From assembly GCA_021847735.1 (NCBI GenBank), contig JAJZQD010000005.1, forward strand, positions 1-53,319: a DNA stretch of 53,319 bases. Reading direction: 5' to 3'. The notes under the pieces were generated by a model. It did not search any database. It saw only the letters and a program-made list of their open reading frames with translations, and had not been told where the DNA came from. A program made the translations under genes and the position numbers. How positions within the stretch are numbered: the first letter of the stretch is position 1; every line of letters starts with the position of its first letter. Shown here piece after piece: positions 1 to 8,204 of the stretch. This stretch comes from Bacillota bacterium. GTDB lineage: Bacteria > Bacillota > Thermincolia > Thermincolales > UBA2595.

Positions 1-40
1 ATAGACTCTCGGCATTCGCCGAGTCAGATGGGACAAGGCT

Positions 41-1744
41 TTGCTTGAACCATCGATATTGAATTCCTCCTACTTTTCGGTAGGGGGATTTCATTTTAAT
101 GAGCACCCAACTGGAAATTCGTTTCGAAAATTATCGAAAATTATGTTGCAAAGTATGTCGAAAACGCTTGACTTTTTCAAAATACCCCCAAAATCGGCGT
201 GGAAGGAATTATTTTCCTTACTAACAACATTTGGGGTGTTTGTAGTGAAACCTATTGTTACTCCGCATGACTCTTATCAAGAATTTGTCATCGAACAACT
301 GCAACAACACTATACCGGCGGGCTGCTCGTTCTTGTCAATAAGGACTGGCTCCTTATCTCCAAACTCTGGATCACAAACCTGACTGAAATAACGACGTTA
401 CTTCAAGATGGTTACAGCGTCAGAGGTCCTGCTCCACGTGATCCTGCCTCCATGCTCCGTTCGTTTCTGCTCTTTTTGCTGACTAAGCCGGAAATCGGTA
501 TCACCGCTTGGGTGGATGAACTGTACCGTGTTCCCCTTTATGCTATTCTCAGCGGTTTTGAACCCGGCGATGTTCCCGGCGTTGGCACGTTCTATGATTT
601 CTTTACACGCTTATGGGCTGCGTCTGAAAAAAGCTTTAAGCTTCGTAAGCAGAGACGTAAACGTAAACCCAAGAAGGGAAAGAAGGGTGAAAAAGCTCCA
701 ACCACTACTCCCGGACGAATTAAACGTTTAGTCAACTGGATGATGAATCACATTGACAGACAAAAGGATTTGCCTATGGATCGCTTATTCCAATTCTTCC
801 AGTCTCAAATTCTGGCGGTATCAGCAAGATTCGGATTGCTTGGGGATATGGGCACGCTCGGTATCGCCGGTGACGGCACTCCTGTCGTTACAGCCGCCTA
901 TCCTCGAAGCAAACCATCTTGTAATTGTCATGCCCAAGGCCTTGCGAAGTGCAACCATCCCCGCTTCTATTCCCAACCCGACTGCAATTCCGGCTGGGAC
1001 AGCGCACGGGAACGCTATTTTAATGGATACCACCTGTACATGCTGACTGCAGCAACCAGTCCGTATGACTTACCGTTGTATCCACGTCTGCACCCTGCTT
1101 CCCGACACGATGCAGTAAGCTGTGTCGTCAGTTCGGTTGAGTTTTCGCAACGTTTCACCTTGGGCATGGTGGACAAGATTCTGCTGGATGCCGCCCATGA
1201 TGCTGGGCCCATCTATGACCTCTTACTCCACCAGAATATTGAACCTTTTATCGATCTCAATGTGCGCGGTACGAAGAACCTGGAAACCGATAGTGATATT
1301 CAGATTTCGCCCGATGGTATCCCGATTTGTTCCTACAGAAAGAAGATGAAGCATGACGGCGTCGACCATTCTCAGAAACGTCATAAGTGGAAATGTCCAA
1401 TGATGAAGGGCCGGACGACCAACACCTGCCCGAAACCCTGCTCTACCGCCAAATATGGAAGAACGTTCCATACTTGCAGTAAGGATAATCCTCGTCTTTT
1501 TCCCAAAACACCAAGGGATTCGGAAAAATGGAAGCTCATTTACAAACGGCGTACTACCGCCGAGCGAACCAATAAACGCGAGAAGATTGATTACAAGCTG
1601 GAATCCGGTCGTCACCGTTCAACCAAGATGTGGTACATTCGCATTTACGGCATCATGATGTGCCAGCACATGGATGCTTGGTATGCCCACCTGAAAGAAG
1701 ATCTAAAGGATCTAAAACAACTTATCTTCCCACAGGCTGCTTAA
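41..1744 (+). mobile_element. DDE transposase of an insertion sequence
   Basis: 567-residue transposase (cut-and-paste recombinase) of the broad IS4/IS1182-like DDE group; the exact family is not certain. A DDE-type triad is visible: Asp in AGDGTPV (about residue 280), Asp in LLDAAHDA (about 385) and Glu in TTAERTNKREK (about 520). A Lys/Arg-rich linker lies near residues 205-225 and a Cys-rich stretch lies before the last catalytic block. The longest frame opens with TTG at 41. The first ~35 residues look poorly coding, so the real start may be ATG 143 or GTG 246. A small palindrome (CTCGGC/GCCGAG, about 7-22) precedes the frame. Terminal inverted repeats could not be paired because the left end may lie outside the window. 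The frame is uninterrupted, so it may be active. Confidence 0.8.
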
Positions 1745-1989
1745 CTTAACTCTGAAGCTCTTTCTTAAAATGAAGGCTGTCAGGCTTTTTTGGCATACCC
1801 TTTTTTGCGAGTGACTAGAAATAAGGCAACTTCTAAACTTCTAACACCAAAATTTCCAGTTGTTTTTATCTAACTTTGGCAGTTACTCCCTTTTTACTCC
1901 GAGAGGCTATAGTTGTTTCTATGTTCATGATATGCGGTTTACTTCCGATTTGTTATATGTAAACAAAAAAAACAGGCCGCAGGACCTGT

Positions 1990-2370
1990 TTAGAGGATAT
2001 TCTTTACGTTAATGGCTTCCTTCTCCGGGATATGTTTTAACAGCATTTTTAGTTCCGCCAGTTCGGACCTTGACCCCGGGATATCCCGGGTGTCCATAAA
2101 CTCTTTAACCCTGGACATGGTTATGTTGATATTGTCCAACTCCTGGTGGTCAAGCAGTACTGTCCATTTAATGCTTGCCTTATTCCATGAAGACTGAAGT
2201 TTAGTGTAACTCCGTTCAGCTGATCCCCAGTCCTTCGACTGTACGCTTTTTTCGACGGTTGCGGCTTCAGCCGCCAGGTGTTTGGCAGTGTTGTCGATAT
2301 AGTAGTAGGCAAAAGTACCAAACCCCAAAAGCAGTGCAAACAGGACTACACTGGCTATCACTGTTTTCAT
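1990..2370 (-). CDS. DUF4363 family membrane-anchored protein
   Basis: 126 residues. One N-terminal hydrophobic segment (about residues 4-24) acts as a membrane anchor or uncleaved signal. A helical extracytoplasmic domain follows, with a WNKASIKWTVLLDHQELDNI-type region typical of DUF4363. The start ATG overlaps the stop of the upstream DUF421 gene as ATGA, and a GGGGAGGA ribosome site lies 8 bases upstream, so the two are translationally coupled. In Clostridia the DUF421/DUF4363 pairing is common and is thought to concern spores or the cell envelope; the molecular role is unknown. Confidence 0.8.
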   Translation of the reverse strand: MKTVIASVVLFALLLGFGTFAYYYIDNTAKHLAAEAATVEKSVQSKDWGSAERSYTKLQSSWNKASIKWTVLLDHQELDNINITMSRVKEFMDTRDIPGSRSELAELKMLLKHIPEKEAINVKNIL

Positions 2371-3062
2371 GTTTTCAATCCTCCCCGGTTGCCGCTTTTC
2401 TTTTGATAAAACAGCTTACCCTCCGTATCAAGGCTGGCAAAAAGGACCTGTTCCGCTGATCCAATGCCCTGGCTGTTCAACTGCTGCGTGAGCCACCCGA
2501 TATTAAGATTTAGTTTGGTCAGGTTCTGATTCATAATGTGACCGTCTGAAATCAGAACATGGGGAAGGCCTTCATACTTTGTCGGCAGGTTTAAGTCTTC
2601 CGGGATAACCGGCCGTTTCTGGGACTTGGGAATAACGCTCAACTGTCCGCTGGTTTCCAGAATCGCAAATTCCACATCTGAAATGTTGGCGATATTTTTT
2701 GCTCTAAGTTGTTCCATGAGGTCACTGAGGTTGTATCTGAGCCTGGCCAGTTCGGGCTCAAGTATTTTACCGTTTTCCACCAGGACGCTTGGTCTGCCGC
2801 AGATTATCGCCCTGGCTCTTTCACTTTTCAGAGAAATATATGATAAGATAACCTGAGCCACCAAAAGGGTCAGAATAGGAGTTATTCCGTTTATCAGCGG
2901 TATACCCGGGTTTTCCATCGGGATGGCGGCCAGTTCGGACAGCATGATTGTTACCACTAGTTCAAAGGGCTGCAGTTGGCCAATCTGGCGTTTACCCATA
3001 ACTCTCATGGCAATTACAACAAGGGCATAGAGTATGAGCGTTCGGACGAGTACGATGAGCAT
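2367..3062 (-). CDS. DUF421 (YetF-like) membrane protein
   Basis: 231 residues. Three N-terminal membrane helices (about residues 5-90) include the family signature MGKRQIGQLQPFELVV. A cytoplasmic domain with ARLRYNLSDLMEQLR and a repeated-looking C-terminal part (TKLNLNIGWLTQQLNSQGI) follow; this is the full YetF/DUF421 plan at normal length. First gene of a two-gene unit with the DUF4363 gene. Members are found in the inner membrane of spores in related bacteria. The biochemical function is not known. Confidence 0.88.
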   Translation of the reverse strand: MLIVLVRTLILYALVVIAMRVMGKRQIGQLQPFELVVTIMLSELAAIPMENPGIPLINGITPILTLLVAQVILSYISLKSERARAIICGRPSVLVENGKILEPELARLRYNLSDLMEQLRAKNIANISDVEFAILETSGQLSVIPKSQKRPVIPEDLNLPTKYEGLPHVLISDGHIMNQNLTKLNLNIGWLTQQLNSQGIGSAEQVLFASLDTEGKLFYQKKSGNRGGLKT

Positions 3063-3300
3063 AGTTAACCTCCTTTGAGCAGATACATAGACATTTTAAC
3101 CAACGGAGAGCTGTTTTATGAAAGGGAGTTAATGCAAGTACTCACAAGCACAGCTTAGCACCCGTTTATACCGTTCGAAGGGCAATTATGCCGTTTCATG
3201 GGAAAATAATAGTAAAAACTACGGATGTAGTGGTATGTTTACAATATAAAATTGGTCGATAAACTTAATTTGTAGTTTGAGCCGGGAGAGGTGAAGGCAT

Positions 3301-3426
3301 ATGATTTTACCGATTATAGCGATTAGTGTGATGATCCTTATCGGTGCCAGCCTGCTTACTTTACTTGGGATTGTTCTTTCATTGGGACACTACGATAAGG
3401 ACGAGGTCCGGGCGAGATTCGAATAG
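3301..3426 (+). CDS. 41-residue single-helix membrane peptide
   Basis: Small open frame with a good ribosome site (GGAGAGGTG about 7 bases before ATG). It encodes one hydrophobic helix (about residues 2-28) and a charged tail ending GHYDKDEVRARFE. A hairpin followed by a short T run (3487-3509) lies downstream, as expected for a transcription unit. It is divergent from the DUF421 gene. I do not recognise a family. It is similar in style, not in sequence, to the 37-residue peptide at 15226. Confidence 0.6.
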   Translation: MILPIIAISVMILIGASLLTLLGIVLSLGHYDKDEVRARFE

Positions 3427-3486
3427 AAAAGAAAAGAAAAGACATTTTTAATCTCACAGTTTAAAGTCAAATACATATGTTGATTT

Positions 3487-3509
3487 GGCAGGGTTAGTCC
3501 CTGCCTTTT
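3487..3509 (+). terminator. Terminator after small membrane peptide
   Basis: Stem GGCAGGG/CCCTGCC with a 5-base loop followed by TTTT. Confidence 0.6.
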
Positions 3510-3522
3510 GTCTTAAAACGGG

Positions 3523-3553
3523 AAAACCGCGGATTGTCTTAATCCGCGGTTTT
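3523..3553. terminator. Bidirectional hairpin terminator
   Basis: Perfect 13-bp stem (AAAACCGCGGATT with its complement), loop GTCTT. The stem has A-rich and T-rich flanks, so it can act in either direction. Confidence 0.65.
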
Positions 3554-3635
3554 TATTTCCGTTCGGAGGCGAGCTCGACCTCAGCCCCTGGCAAGGTAAT
3601 AGGAGAGTAAAAAGAGGGTGTCCCAAAACTAAGAA

Positions 3636-3757
3636 GGAAATGGCAGGTGTGTTCCGCAGAGCGAGGCTGACGTCCGCCGGCCCGTGACCGCGTATGCGGG
3701 AGCGGTCTTTTGCCGGCTGAGTTGTTGCTCGCTCGAAGGAATACACCTGCCATTTCC
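3636..3757 (+). repeat. R1 palindromic repeat, copy A
   Basis: 122-bp element bounded by ~20-bp inverted arms (GGAAATGGCAGGTGTGTTCC and GGAATACACCTGCCATTTCC). Inside are GAGCGAG/CTCGCTC, GCCGGC/GCCGGC and an apical CCGC-GTAT-GCGG stem. Other copies lie at 27873, 43730, 46946 (opposite strand) and 47109. Apparent reading frames across it are artefacts of the repeat. Confidence 0.85.
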
Positions 3758-3782
3758 CTTACGGGTGTCAGACGCCCACTTT

Positions 3783-4970
3783 TTACGACAGTCCGAACTC
3801 CTTGGCCAATTCCCTGAAAGCGGGGAGTGAATTCAGGATGACACTTTTATCCATGCAGTAGGCAATCCTAAAATAGCCGGGTTTCCCGAAACCGCTGCCC
3901 GGTACCAGCAGTATGTTGTACTTCTGTGCCGCCTTGACAAAGGAGATATCGTCGGACACCGGTGATTTGGGGAACAGGTAGAAAGCCCCGGCCGGTTTGA
4001 CCATTTCAAAACCCATTTCCGTAAGGTTGTTATACAGGATATCCCGTTTTTCCTGGTACTCGGCTATATCAACGCTTTCTCTCTGGAGGTGTGTGACGAG
4101 CCTTTGCATCAGGGCGGGGGCATTGACAAAGCCGAGGGTGCGGTTGGCAAAAACCATGCCGTCCATGACCAGGGGCAGGTTTTTGACCCGGGGGCTTACA
4201 GCCAGGTAACCGATACGTTCACCGGGCAGGGCCAGGTCTTTGCTGTGGGAAGTGACAACAACGCTGTTGTCTATGTATTTAAAAATACTGGGCACTTTTA
4301 CCCCGTCATAGCTGATTTTGGCGTAAGGCTCATCTGAGATAACATAGATGTCTTTGCCAAACTCGGTTTCCTTTTTCTTCAGCAGGCTCCCCAGTTGTTC
4401 CAGGGAAGCTGCGTCATATATGGCACCGGTGGGGTTGTTCGGCGTATTTACTATCAGGGCTTTCGTCCTCGGCCCAATGGCAGCTTCAATGGCGGCTAGG
4501 TCGAGTTGAAAGTCTTCTTTGGTGGACACCTCTTTGAAGGCGCCGCCATGGTTGTCAATGTAAAATATGTATTCTACAAAAAAGGGTGACAGGATTATAA
4601 CCTCATCGCCGGGGTCAAGGATGGTTTTCAGCACAACATTTAGGGCGCCGCCTGCTCCGACTGTCATTACGATATTGGTCTCACTGAATTCGAGCCCTGA
4701 TTCCTCTGCCAGCACTTCGGCCACGGCCCTGCGGGTGTCGGGATAACCGGCGTTGCTCATGTACCGGTGCATACCGGGAACCGGGTCAAGGGCAAGCCTT
4801 TTCAATTCTTCTTTAAGGGCGGCGGGGGGTTCGACATCAGGATTACCGAGGGTAAAATCGTATACCTTGTCTGCACCGTGTATCTTTCTCAGTTTTTCGC
4901 CTTCCTCGAACATCGCCCGGATCCATGAGGCGCGTTTTAGGTTTTCTTCAATTTTTTTGGCAATAGGCAA
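3783..4970 (-). CDS. PLP-dependent aminotransferase, class I/II (aspartate aminotransferase-like)
   Basis: 395 residues, the normal length for fold-type I aminotransferases. It transfers amino groups using pyridoxal phosphate in the cytoplasm. Visible features are TLGNPDVEPP near the N terminus (substrate loop), NTPNNPTGA (PLP and carboxylate binding, about residue 175), SDEPYAK (Asp/Tyr), and SHSKDLALPGERIGY (about 240-255) carrying the Schiff-base Lys. C-terminal GxGFGxPGYFRIAYC contains the Arg for the substrate carboxylate. Substrate cannot be fixed from sequence. It is monocistronic; the next gene is divergent. Confidence 0.9.
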   Translation of the reverse strand: MPIAKKIEENLKRASWIRAMFEEGEKLRKIHGADKVYDFTLGNPDVEPPAALKEELKRLALDPVPGMHRYMSNAGYPDTRRAVAEVLAEESGLEFSETNIVMTVGAGGALNVVLKTILDPGDEVIILSPFFVEYIFYIDNHGGAFKEVSTKEDFQLDLAAIEAAIGPRTKALIVNTPNNPTGAIYDAASLEQLGSLLKKKETEFGKDIYVISDEPYAKISYDGVKVPSIFKYIDNSVVVTSHSKDLALPGERIGYLAVSPRVKNLPLVMDGMVFANRTLGFVNAPALMQRLVTHLQRESVDIAEYQEKRDILYNNLTEMGFEMVKPAGAFYLFPKSPVSDDISFVKAAQKYNILLVPGSGFGKPGYFRIAYCMDKSVILNSLPAFRELAKEFGLS

Positions 4971-5134
4971 AAGAAACCCCCCTTTTATAAGTTCTTAAAT
5001 GTTAAAAATATCTTTTCTTCAAACTGTTATTGGGTTATTCTATATTATAGCATGGGTGGCAAATTAATAACAATTGCCTAAACAATGTAACATAAATAAT
5101 ACGAATGGCTATCAGGACAGGAGGAATGTAGAAA

Positions 5135-5542
5135 ATGGATTCGGTGGAAAGGGCAGTACATAGAATTACCCGCAATGACAGGTTTGCCAGGATGGCAGGG
5201 ATTGAGGTCAACGAGGTTAGGCTGGGTTACGCCCGGGTTACTATGAAGGTTGAGGACAAACACCTGAACTCTGTGGATATTACCCATGGGGGCGCCGTGT
5301 TTACGTTGGCCGATATGGCTTTTGCGCTGGCTTCCAATTCTCACGGCCAGGTTTCCCTGGCCCTGAACATGAGTATAAATTTTCTCAAGGCGACCGAACT
5401 AGGGGCCGTCCTTACGGCTGAAGCAACTGAAGACAAACTGACAAACCGTACCGGCCTGTACCGGCTTACCGTAACGGACGAAACCGGAGATATGGTGGCT
5501 TTGGCTGAGGGGTTAGTGTATAGAAAAAAAGAGATGATTTAA
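5135..5542 (+). CDS. PaaI-family hotdog thioesterase
   Basis: 135 residues with a single hotdog domain. The signature HGGAVFTLADMAFALASNSHG (about residues 50-70) has the HGG turn and catalytic acid of PaaI acyl-CoA thioesterases. It probably hydrolyses an acyl- or aryl-CoA in the cytoplasm. A GGAGG-type ribosome site precedes ATG 5135. Downstream, an R2 repeat copy lies between the stop codon and a strong terminator, as if it had inserted into the 3' untranslated region. A second, more distant PaaI-type gene lies at 19806. Confidence 0.88.
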   Translation: MDSVERAVHRITRNDRFARMAGIEVNEVRLGYARVTMKVEDKHLNSVDITHGGAVFTLADMAFALASNSHGQVSLALNMSINFLKATELGAVLTAEATEDKLTNRTGLYRLTVTDETGDMVALAEGLVYRKKEMI

Positions 5543-5552
5543 ACAGGCGTAA

Positions 5553-5667
5553 AGTGAACTCGTTCAGCTAAAGCTGAACATCGAAACTTCAGTGGGGGAC
5601 TCTACCCCCACTGAAGCAGAAAAGTGGAAACTCCACATTATAGAAGGTGGAGTCTTGGAATTGGGAT
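5553..5667 (+). repeat. R2 115-bp repeat, copy 1
   Basis: One of four copies of exactly 115 bp (5553, 5882, 8205, and 52057 reversed). Three hairpins: GTTCAGCT/AGCTGAAC; the 12-bp CTTCAGTGGGGG/CCCCCACTGAAG; and a CTCCAC/GTGGAG stem. The copies begin AGTGAACTCG and end TTGGAATTGGGAT. It sits between the thioesterase stop and its terminator. Confidence 0.9.
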
Positions 5668-5677
5668 AAAATCGGAG

Positions 5678-5710
5678 GGTTTGCCCCAGAAGGGCAAACC
5701 TTCATTTTTT
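5678..5710 (+). terminator. Terminator of thioesterase unit
   Basis: GGTTTGCCC/GGGCAAACC stem, 5-base loop, then TTCATTTTTT. It is separated from its gene by R2 copy 1. Confidence 0.75.
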
Positions 5711-5881
5711 AATGCTTGATAGCGATAAAAAATGGCTTTGCAATTATTGGGATTATTGTATTAAATAGAAATATAGGTTTGGCTTTTCTCGACAACTTGA
5801 AAAACACTGACCACAGAGGTCGCAGAGGACACAGAGAAATGAATAATTTTCAAAAGAGATTACTGCTTTGTGGGATATTGG

Positions 5882-5996
5882 AGTGAACTCGTTCAGCTAA
5901 AGCTGAACATCGAAACTTCAGTGGGGGACTCTACCCCCACTGAAGCAGAAAAGTGGAAACTCCACCTAATAGAAGGTGGAGTCTTGGAATTGGGAT
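5882..5996 (+). repeat. R2 115-bp repeat, copy 2
   Basis: Nearly identical to copy 1, differing mainly at the tip of the third hairpin. The end lies 30 bp from a GTTAGGT core (6027) shared with the attC-like site. Confidence 0.9.
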
Positions 5997-6026
5997 CAAA
6001 AATGAACTAAGTAGTATTACGGAGAA

Positions 6027-6047
6027 GTTAGGTGAAATGTTTTTGAC
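6027..6047 (-). other. Half attC-like core
   Basis: GTTAGGT followed by GAAATGTTTTTGAC matches the edge of the full attC-like site at 6941-6961 with only two differences over 21 bases. It lies just downstream of the toxin gene, where a cassette's own attC would be expected. No partner core was found beyond R2 copy 2, so it appears truncated. Confidence 0.4.
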
Positions 6048-6051
6048 TCTG

Positions 6052-6084
6052 GGGTAAAAAACAAAAGAGCCTCGTTTTGAGGCC
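6052..6084 (-). terminator. Terminator after toxin gene
   Basis: On the minus strand a GCCTC/GAGGC hairpin is followed by TCTTTTGTTTTTT. Confidence 0.6.
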
Positions 6085-6087
6085 CTG

Positions 6088-6444
6088 TCAAGTACAATAC
6101 ATTTTTAGTAAATCGATTATTTCGTTTCTGGTAATGTCTTCCTTATCTTTCTTTGAGTAAATGGTCAGAAGAAATATTTCTTTGTCATCTTTTATAACGT
6201 AATAAATCAAACGAAAGCCGTGAGTTTTCCCAGCTTTTATACTGGAATTAGCAACCCGAACTTTATAAAGACTGTTATCAGTAGTTAGTTTTACGTCGGC
6301 AATTTCTACGCCCATGAAATTACCTTTTTCAAGCTCAACTACTATTTCATCAACATCGTCGACAATTCTTGAATATTTCTTTTTCCTTAGATAATATTTT
6401 ATGTCCTTTTCGAATTGTGGGGTAAAGATAACCTCGTAACTCAT
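6088..6444 (-). CDS. RelE/ParE-family type II toxin
   Basis: 118 residues with the RelE/ParE fold pattern. The N-terminal VIFTPQFEKDIKYYLRKKK strand-helix is followed by a basic helical region and the FRLIYYVIKDDKEIFLLTIY beta core (about residues 75-95), ending in a K-rich helix. Such toxins cut ribosome-bound mRNA or poison gyrase; which applies here cannot be told. It lies 18 bases after the antitoxin frame on the same strand. The DNA is visibly more AT-rich than neighbouring genes, which suggests acquisition. Confidence 0.8.
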   Translation of the reverse strand: MSYEVIFTPQFEKDIKYYLRKKKYSRIVDDVDEIVVELEKGNFMGVEIADVKLTTDNSLYKVRVANSSIKAGKTHGFRLIYYVIKDDKEIFLLTIYSKKDKEDITRNEIIDLLKMYCT

Positions 6445-6462
6445 TAATCAGCCTCAAAAAAG

Positions 6463-6621
6463 TTATTTAAGTTGGTTTTTTAGCTCCTGCCATGTGCGTT
6501 TCTTTAACTTACCTTTGGAAATTTGACTCATTTCCTTTAGAGAATTAGCTAATGATTGAGCAGGAGAACATGGTCTGTTTTCTTTGTTTGAGTGATCAGT
6601 CTTGGGTATTGGAATACTCAT
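6463..6621 (-). CDS. Small antitoxin-like protein paired with RelE/ParE toxin
   Basis: 52 residues from ATG 6621. This start is chosen because GGGGGA lies about 8 bases upstream; the longer open frame from 6714 has no such site. Hydrophilic, with a basic C-terminal tail (GKLKKRTWQELKNQLK) suited to wrapping the toxin. No DNA-binding fold is recognisable. Its place directly before the toxin gene is the main evidence for an antitoxin role. Confidence 0.6.
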   Translation of the reverse strand: MSIPIPKTDHSNKENRPCSPAQSLANSLKEMSQISKGKLKKRTWQELKNQLK

Positions 6622-6790
6622 AATCTGTTCCCCCTTTCCATCTATCGTACCACTATCTTTAACCACATTGTACCATCTCCAATTAGCAAATTCAATATAG
6701 ATTATAGTATTCACCGTTAGTAAAGAAATAACGCTTTTATTACCAGATTATGCTATAATTGAAAAAATGTTTCGGGTCCAAAAACACATC

Positions 6791-6947
6791 ACCTAACAAC
6801 AGGCTAAACGGCTCCGCTGGCGCTCCGACCCAACTTTCCCGTCCTCGGGCTGTCACGCCTTTTGCGGTAAGTGGGGAAGGGATGCAAGAGCAAAAGCCGC
6901 GCCAGCCCTGTGGGCGGGAAAGTTCGTTTAGCCAATATGCGTTAGGC
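6791..6947 (-). other. attC-like recombination site (integron cassette-type palindrome)
   Basis: 157-bp imperfect palindrome with the layout of an attC site. The outer cores are ACCTAAC (6791-6797) and GTTAGGC (6941-6947), matching RYYYAAC and GTTRRRY. The inner arms are GGCTAAACG (6802-6810) and CGTTTAGCC (6925-6933). Further pairing is AACTTTCCCG (6832-6841) with CGGGAAAGTT (6915-6924). It has an asymmetric ~21-base bulge and an internal hairpin. It lies directly downstream of the minus-strand DUF3800 gene, as in a cassette. The length is slightly above typical attC. No integrase gene is in the window. Confidence 0.55.
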
Positions 6948-6969
6948 AAAATGTTTTTGACAACTCTAG

Positions 6970-7001
6970 CAAAAAATAAAAAGGCCCATTTAATGAGCCT
7001 T
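6970..7001 (-). terminator. Terminator downstream of DUF3800 gene
   Basis: On the minus strand AAGGCTCATTAAATGGGCCT folds into a hairpin followed by TTTTATTTTTT. A second, larger hairpin (AGCCATCATGG at 7012 with CCATGATGGGCT at 7067) lies between it and the gene and is also followed by a T run. Confidence 0.55.
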
Positions 7002-7205
7002 AAAAAACAAGAGCCATCATGGCGGCTACCACACAGGCAGCTTATGTGATGTTTAAAAACACACGACCATGATGGGCTTATCTTCACAAATGTTCGTTTA
7101 TAGCTTAAATATACTTTAGCACGAGACATTTTGTCAATGTTTTTGTTTCGATAATCAACAGCTATTTTAACCAAATATCGCAATTGATATTCGAAATTAC
7201 AAGGT

Positions 7206-7844
7206 CTATCTACCAAATTTGTATTTTGGGAATAATTCTCTATAGATTATTTTAGGTTCAAGTATCTTGTAAAAAAAGTCCTGATTAGTGTATTCATACC
7301 TTGGCCAAATTGCATTGGCGATAAAGTCGGCGGCTTGAATATTATATAAAGTATGTGATTCAACGTATTTTATACTAAGATCAACATTACAGCTCCATTC
7401 CGCGTTCACCTTAATGTAAATATATTCTTCGAACGAGTTTAATGAACCAACTGCAGTATTTCTATTATCTAAAATTATTGATAAGGAGCCATTTCTTTGC
7501 TTTCTGGCTAAAGGGTCAATTAAAAATTGAAGTAAGTAGTTGTAGCATACGTTTTTCCGGGCGATAAGCCTTGGGTCAAGGTGATTTTTATCCACTACTA
7601 TATATCTAATCTCTATATCTTGTGAAACCATTTTTCTGAGATAGAATTCTTTGATGGAAGGGTAAGCGTCTGACGCTTTAATTTCCTTGGAATTTTGAAA
7701 TTCCGGAAACGCTGTTCTTGTCTTAAGATCTAGTTTTTTCATAAGGTTTTTTAGTGGCTTTGGATTATCGACTGCTACTGATGCAATAACAAAGTACCTA
7801 TCTTTTTGACCAAGATTCCCCGACTCGTCTAAATAGACCCACAT
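7206..7844 (-). CDS. DUF3800 domain protein
   Basis: 212 residues from ATG 7844 (AAGGTG 8 bases upstream); GTG 7851 is an alternative start. Family signs are WVYLDESGNLG at the N terminus (acidic DES motif), a central IILDNRN (Asp-x-Arg) and the C-terminal IQAADFIANAIW (QAAD). These residues form an RNase H-like acidic centre in DUF3800 proteins, so a nuclease role is plausible but not shown. Such genes are frequent in mobile regions and defence islands. AT-rich; flanked on its 3' side by the attC-like site and on its 5' side by a degenerate one. Confidence 0.8.
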   Translation of the reverse strand: MWVYLDESGNLGQKDRYFVIASVAVDNPKPLKNLMKKLDLKTRTAFPEFQNSKEIKASDAYPSIKEFYLRKMVSQDIEIRYIVVDKNHLDPRLIARKNVCYNYLLQFLIDPLARKQRNGSLSIILDNRNTAVGSLNSFEEYIYIKVNAEWSCNVDLSIKYVESHTLYNIQAADFIANAIWPRYEYTNQDFFYKILEPKIIYRELFPKYKFGR

Positions 7845-7944
7845 TTTTCGCACCTTCTTCCTCTAGGTCATTTTGACAAGACAGGTGCGTTTTCCTCCTA
7901 ATGTGCCATTGATGTGTAAATATTAGTCGAAAAGTTAATTGAGA

Positions 7945-8014
7945 ACCTATCAACGCTGGAAACGGCTCTACTGGGCTCCTACCCAACCTTCCCTTATCCC
8001 CGGCCGTCACGGTT
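7945..8014 (-). other. Degenerate attC-like half site
   Basis: This stretch resembles the left half of the 6791 palindrome: ACCTATCAAC, then AAACGGCTC, then ACCCAACCTTCCC, then CGGCCGTCACG in the same order and spacing. The core is ACCTATC instead of ACCTAAC, and the matching second half is missing. It lies on the 5' side of the DUF3800 gene. Confidence 0.4.
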
Positions 8015-8082
8015 TTCTCTGTGTACTCTGTGTACTCTGCGGTTCAATAATGTTTAAACAAAAACCCAAATCAGCTCTAACA

Positions 8083-8113
8083 GCGAATGCCAGATGGCGT
8101 TCGCATTTTTTTT
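8083..8113 (+). terminator. Orphan strong terminator
   Basis: GCGAATGCC-AGAT-GGCGTTCGC followed by eight T. No plus-strand gene precedes it within the island, so it may belong to a lost gene. The rest of 7845-8204 holds the degenerate attC half, CTCTGTG-type short repeats and no gene. Confidence 0.65.
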
Positions 8114-8204
8114 TGAGCAGCCACTGCTTCCCGGAAGGCTGGAGGTAATCAAACGAAGTTTTCCCTGGGAATAAAAGAGCGTGCCGGGTAGAAAAATACC
8201 CTTA

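Noticed and set aside
3513-3753. Overlapping minus-strand frames across R1 copy A with repeated SNNSAG-type peptides
   Set aside because: The same peptides appear wherever R1 occurs, in different frames and strands, so they are translated repeat DNA.
6740-7216. 158-residue minus-strand and 96-residue plus-strand frames across the attC-like palindrome
   Set aside because: Both run through hairpin DNA and terminators, lack ribosome sites and show no protein family; they come from the palindrome's GC-rich middle.
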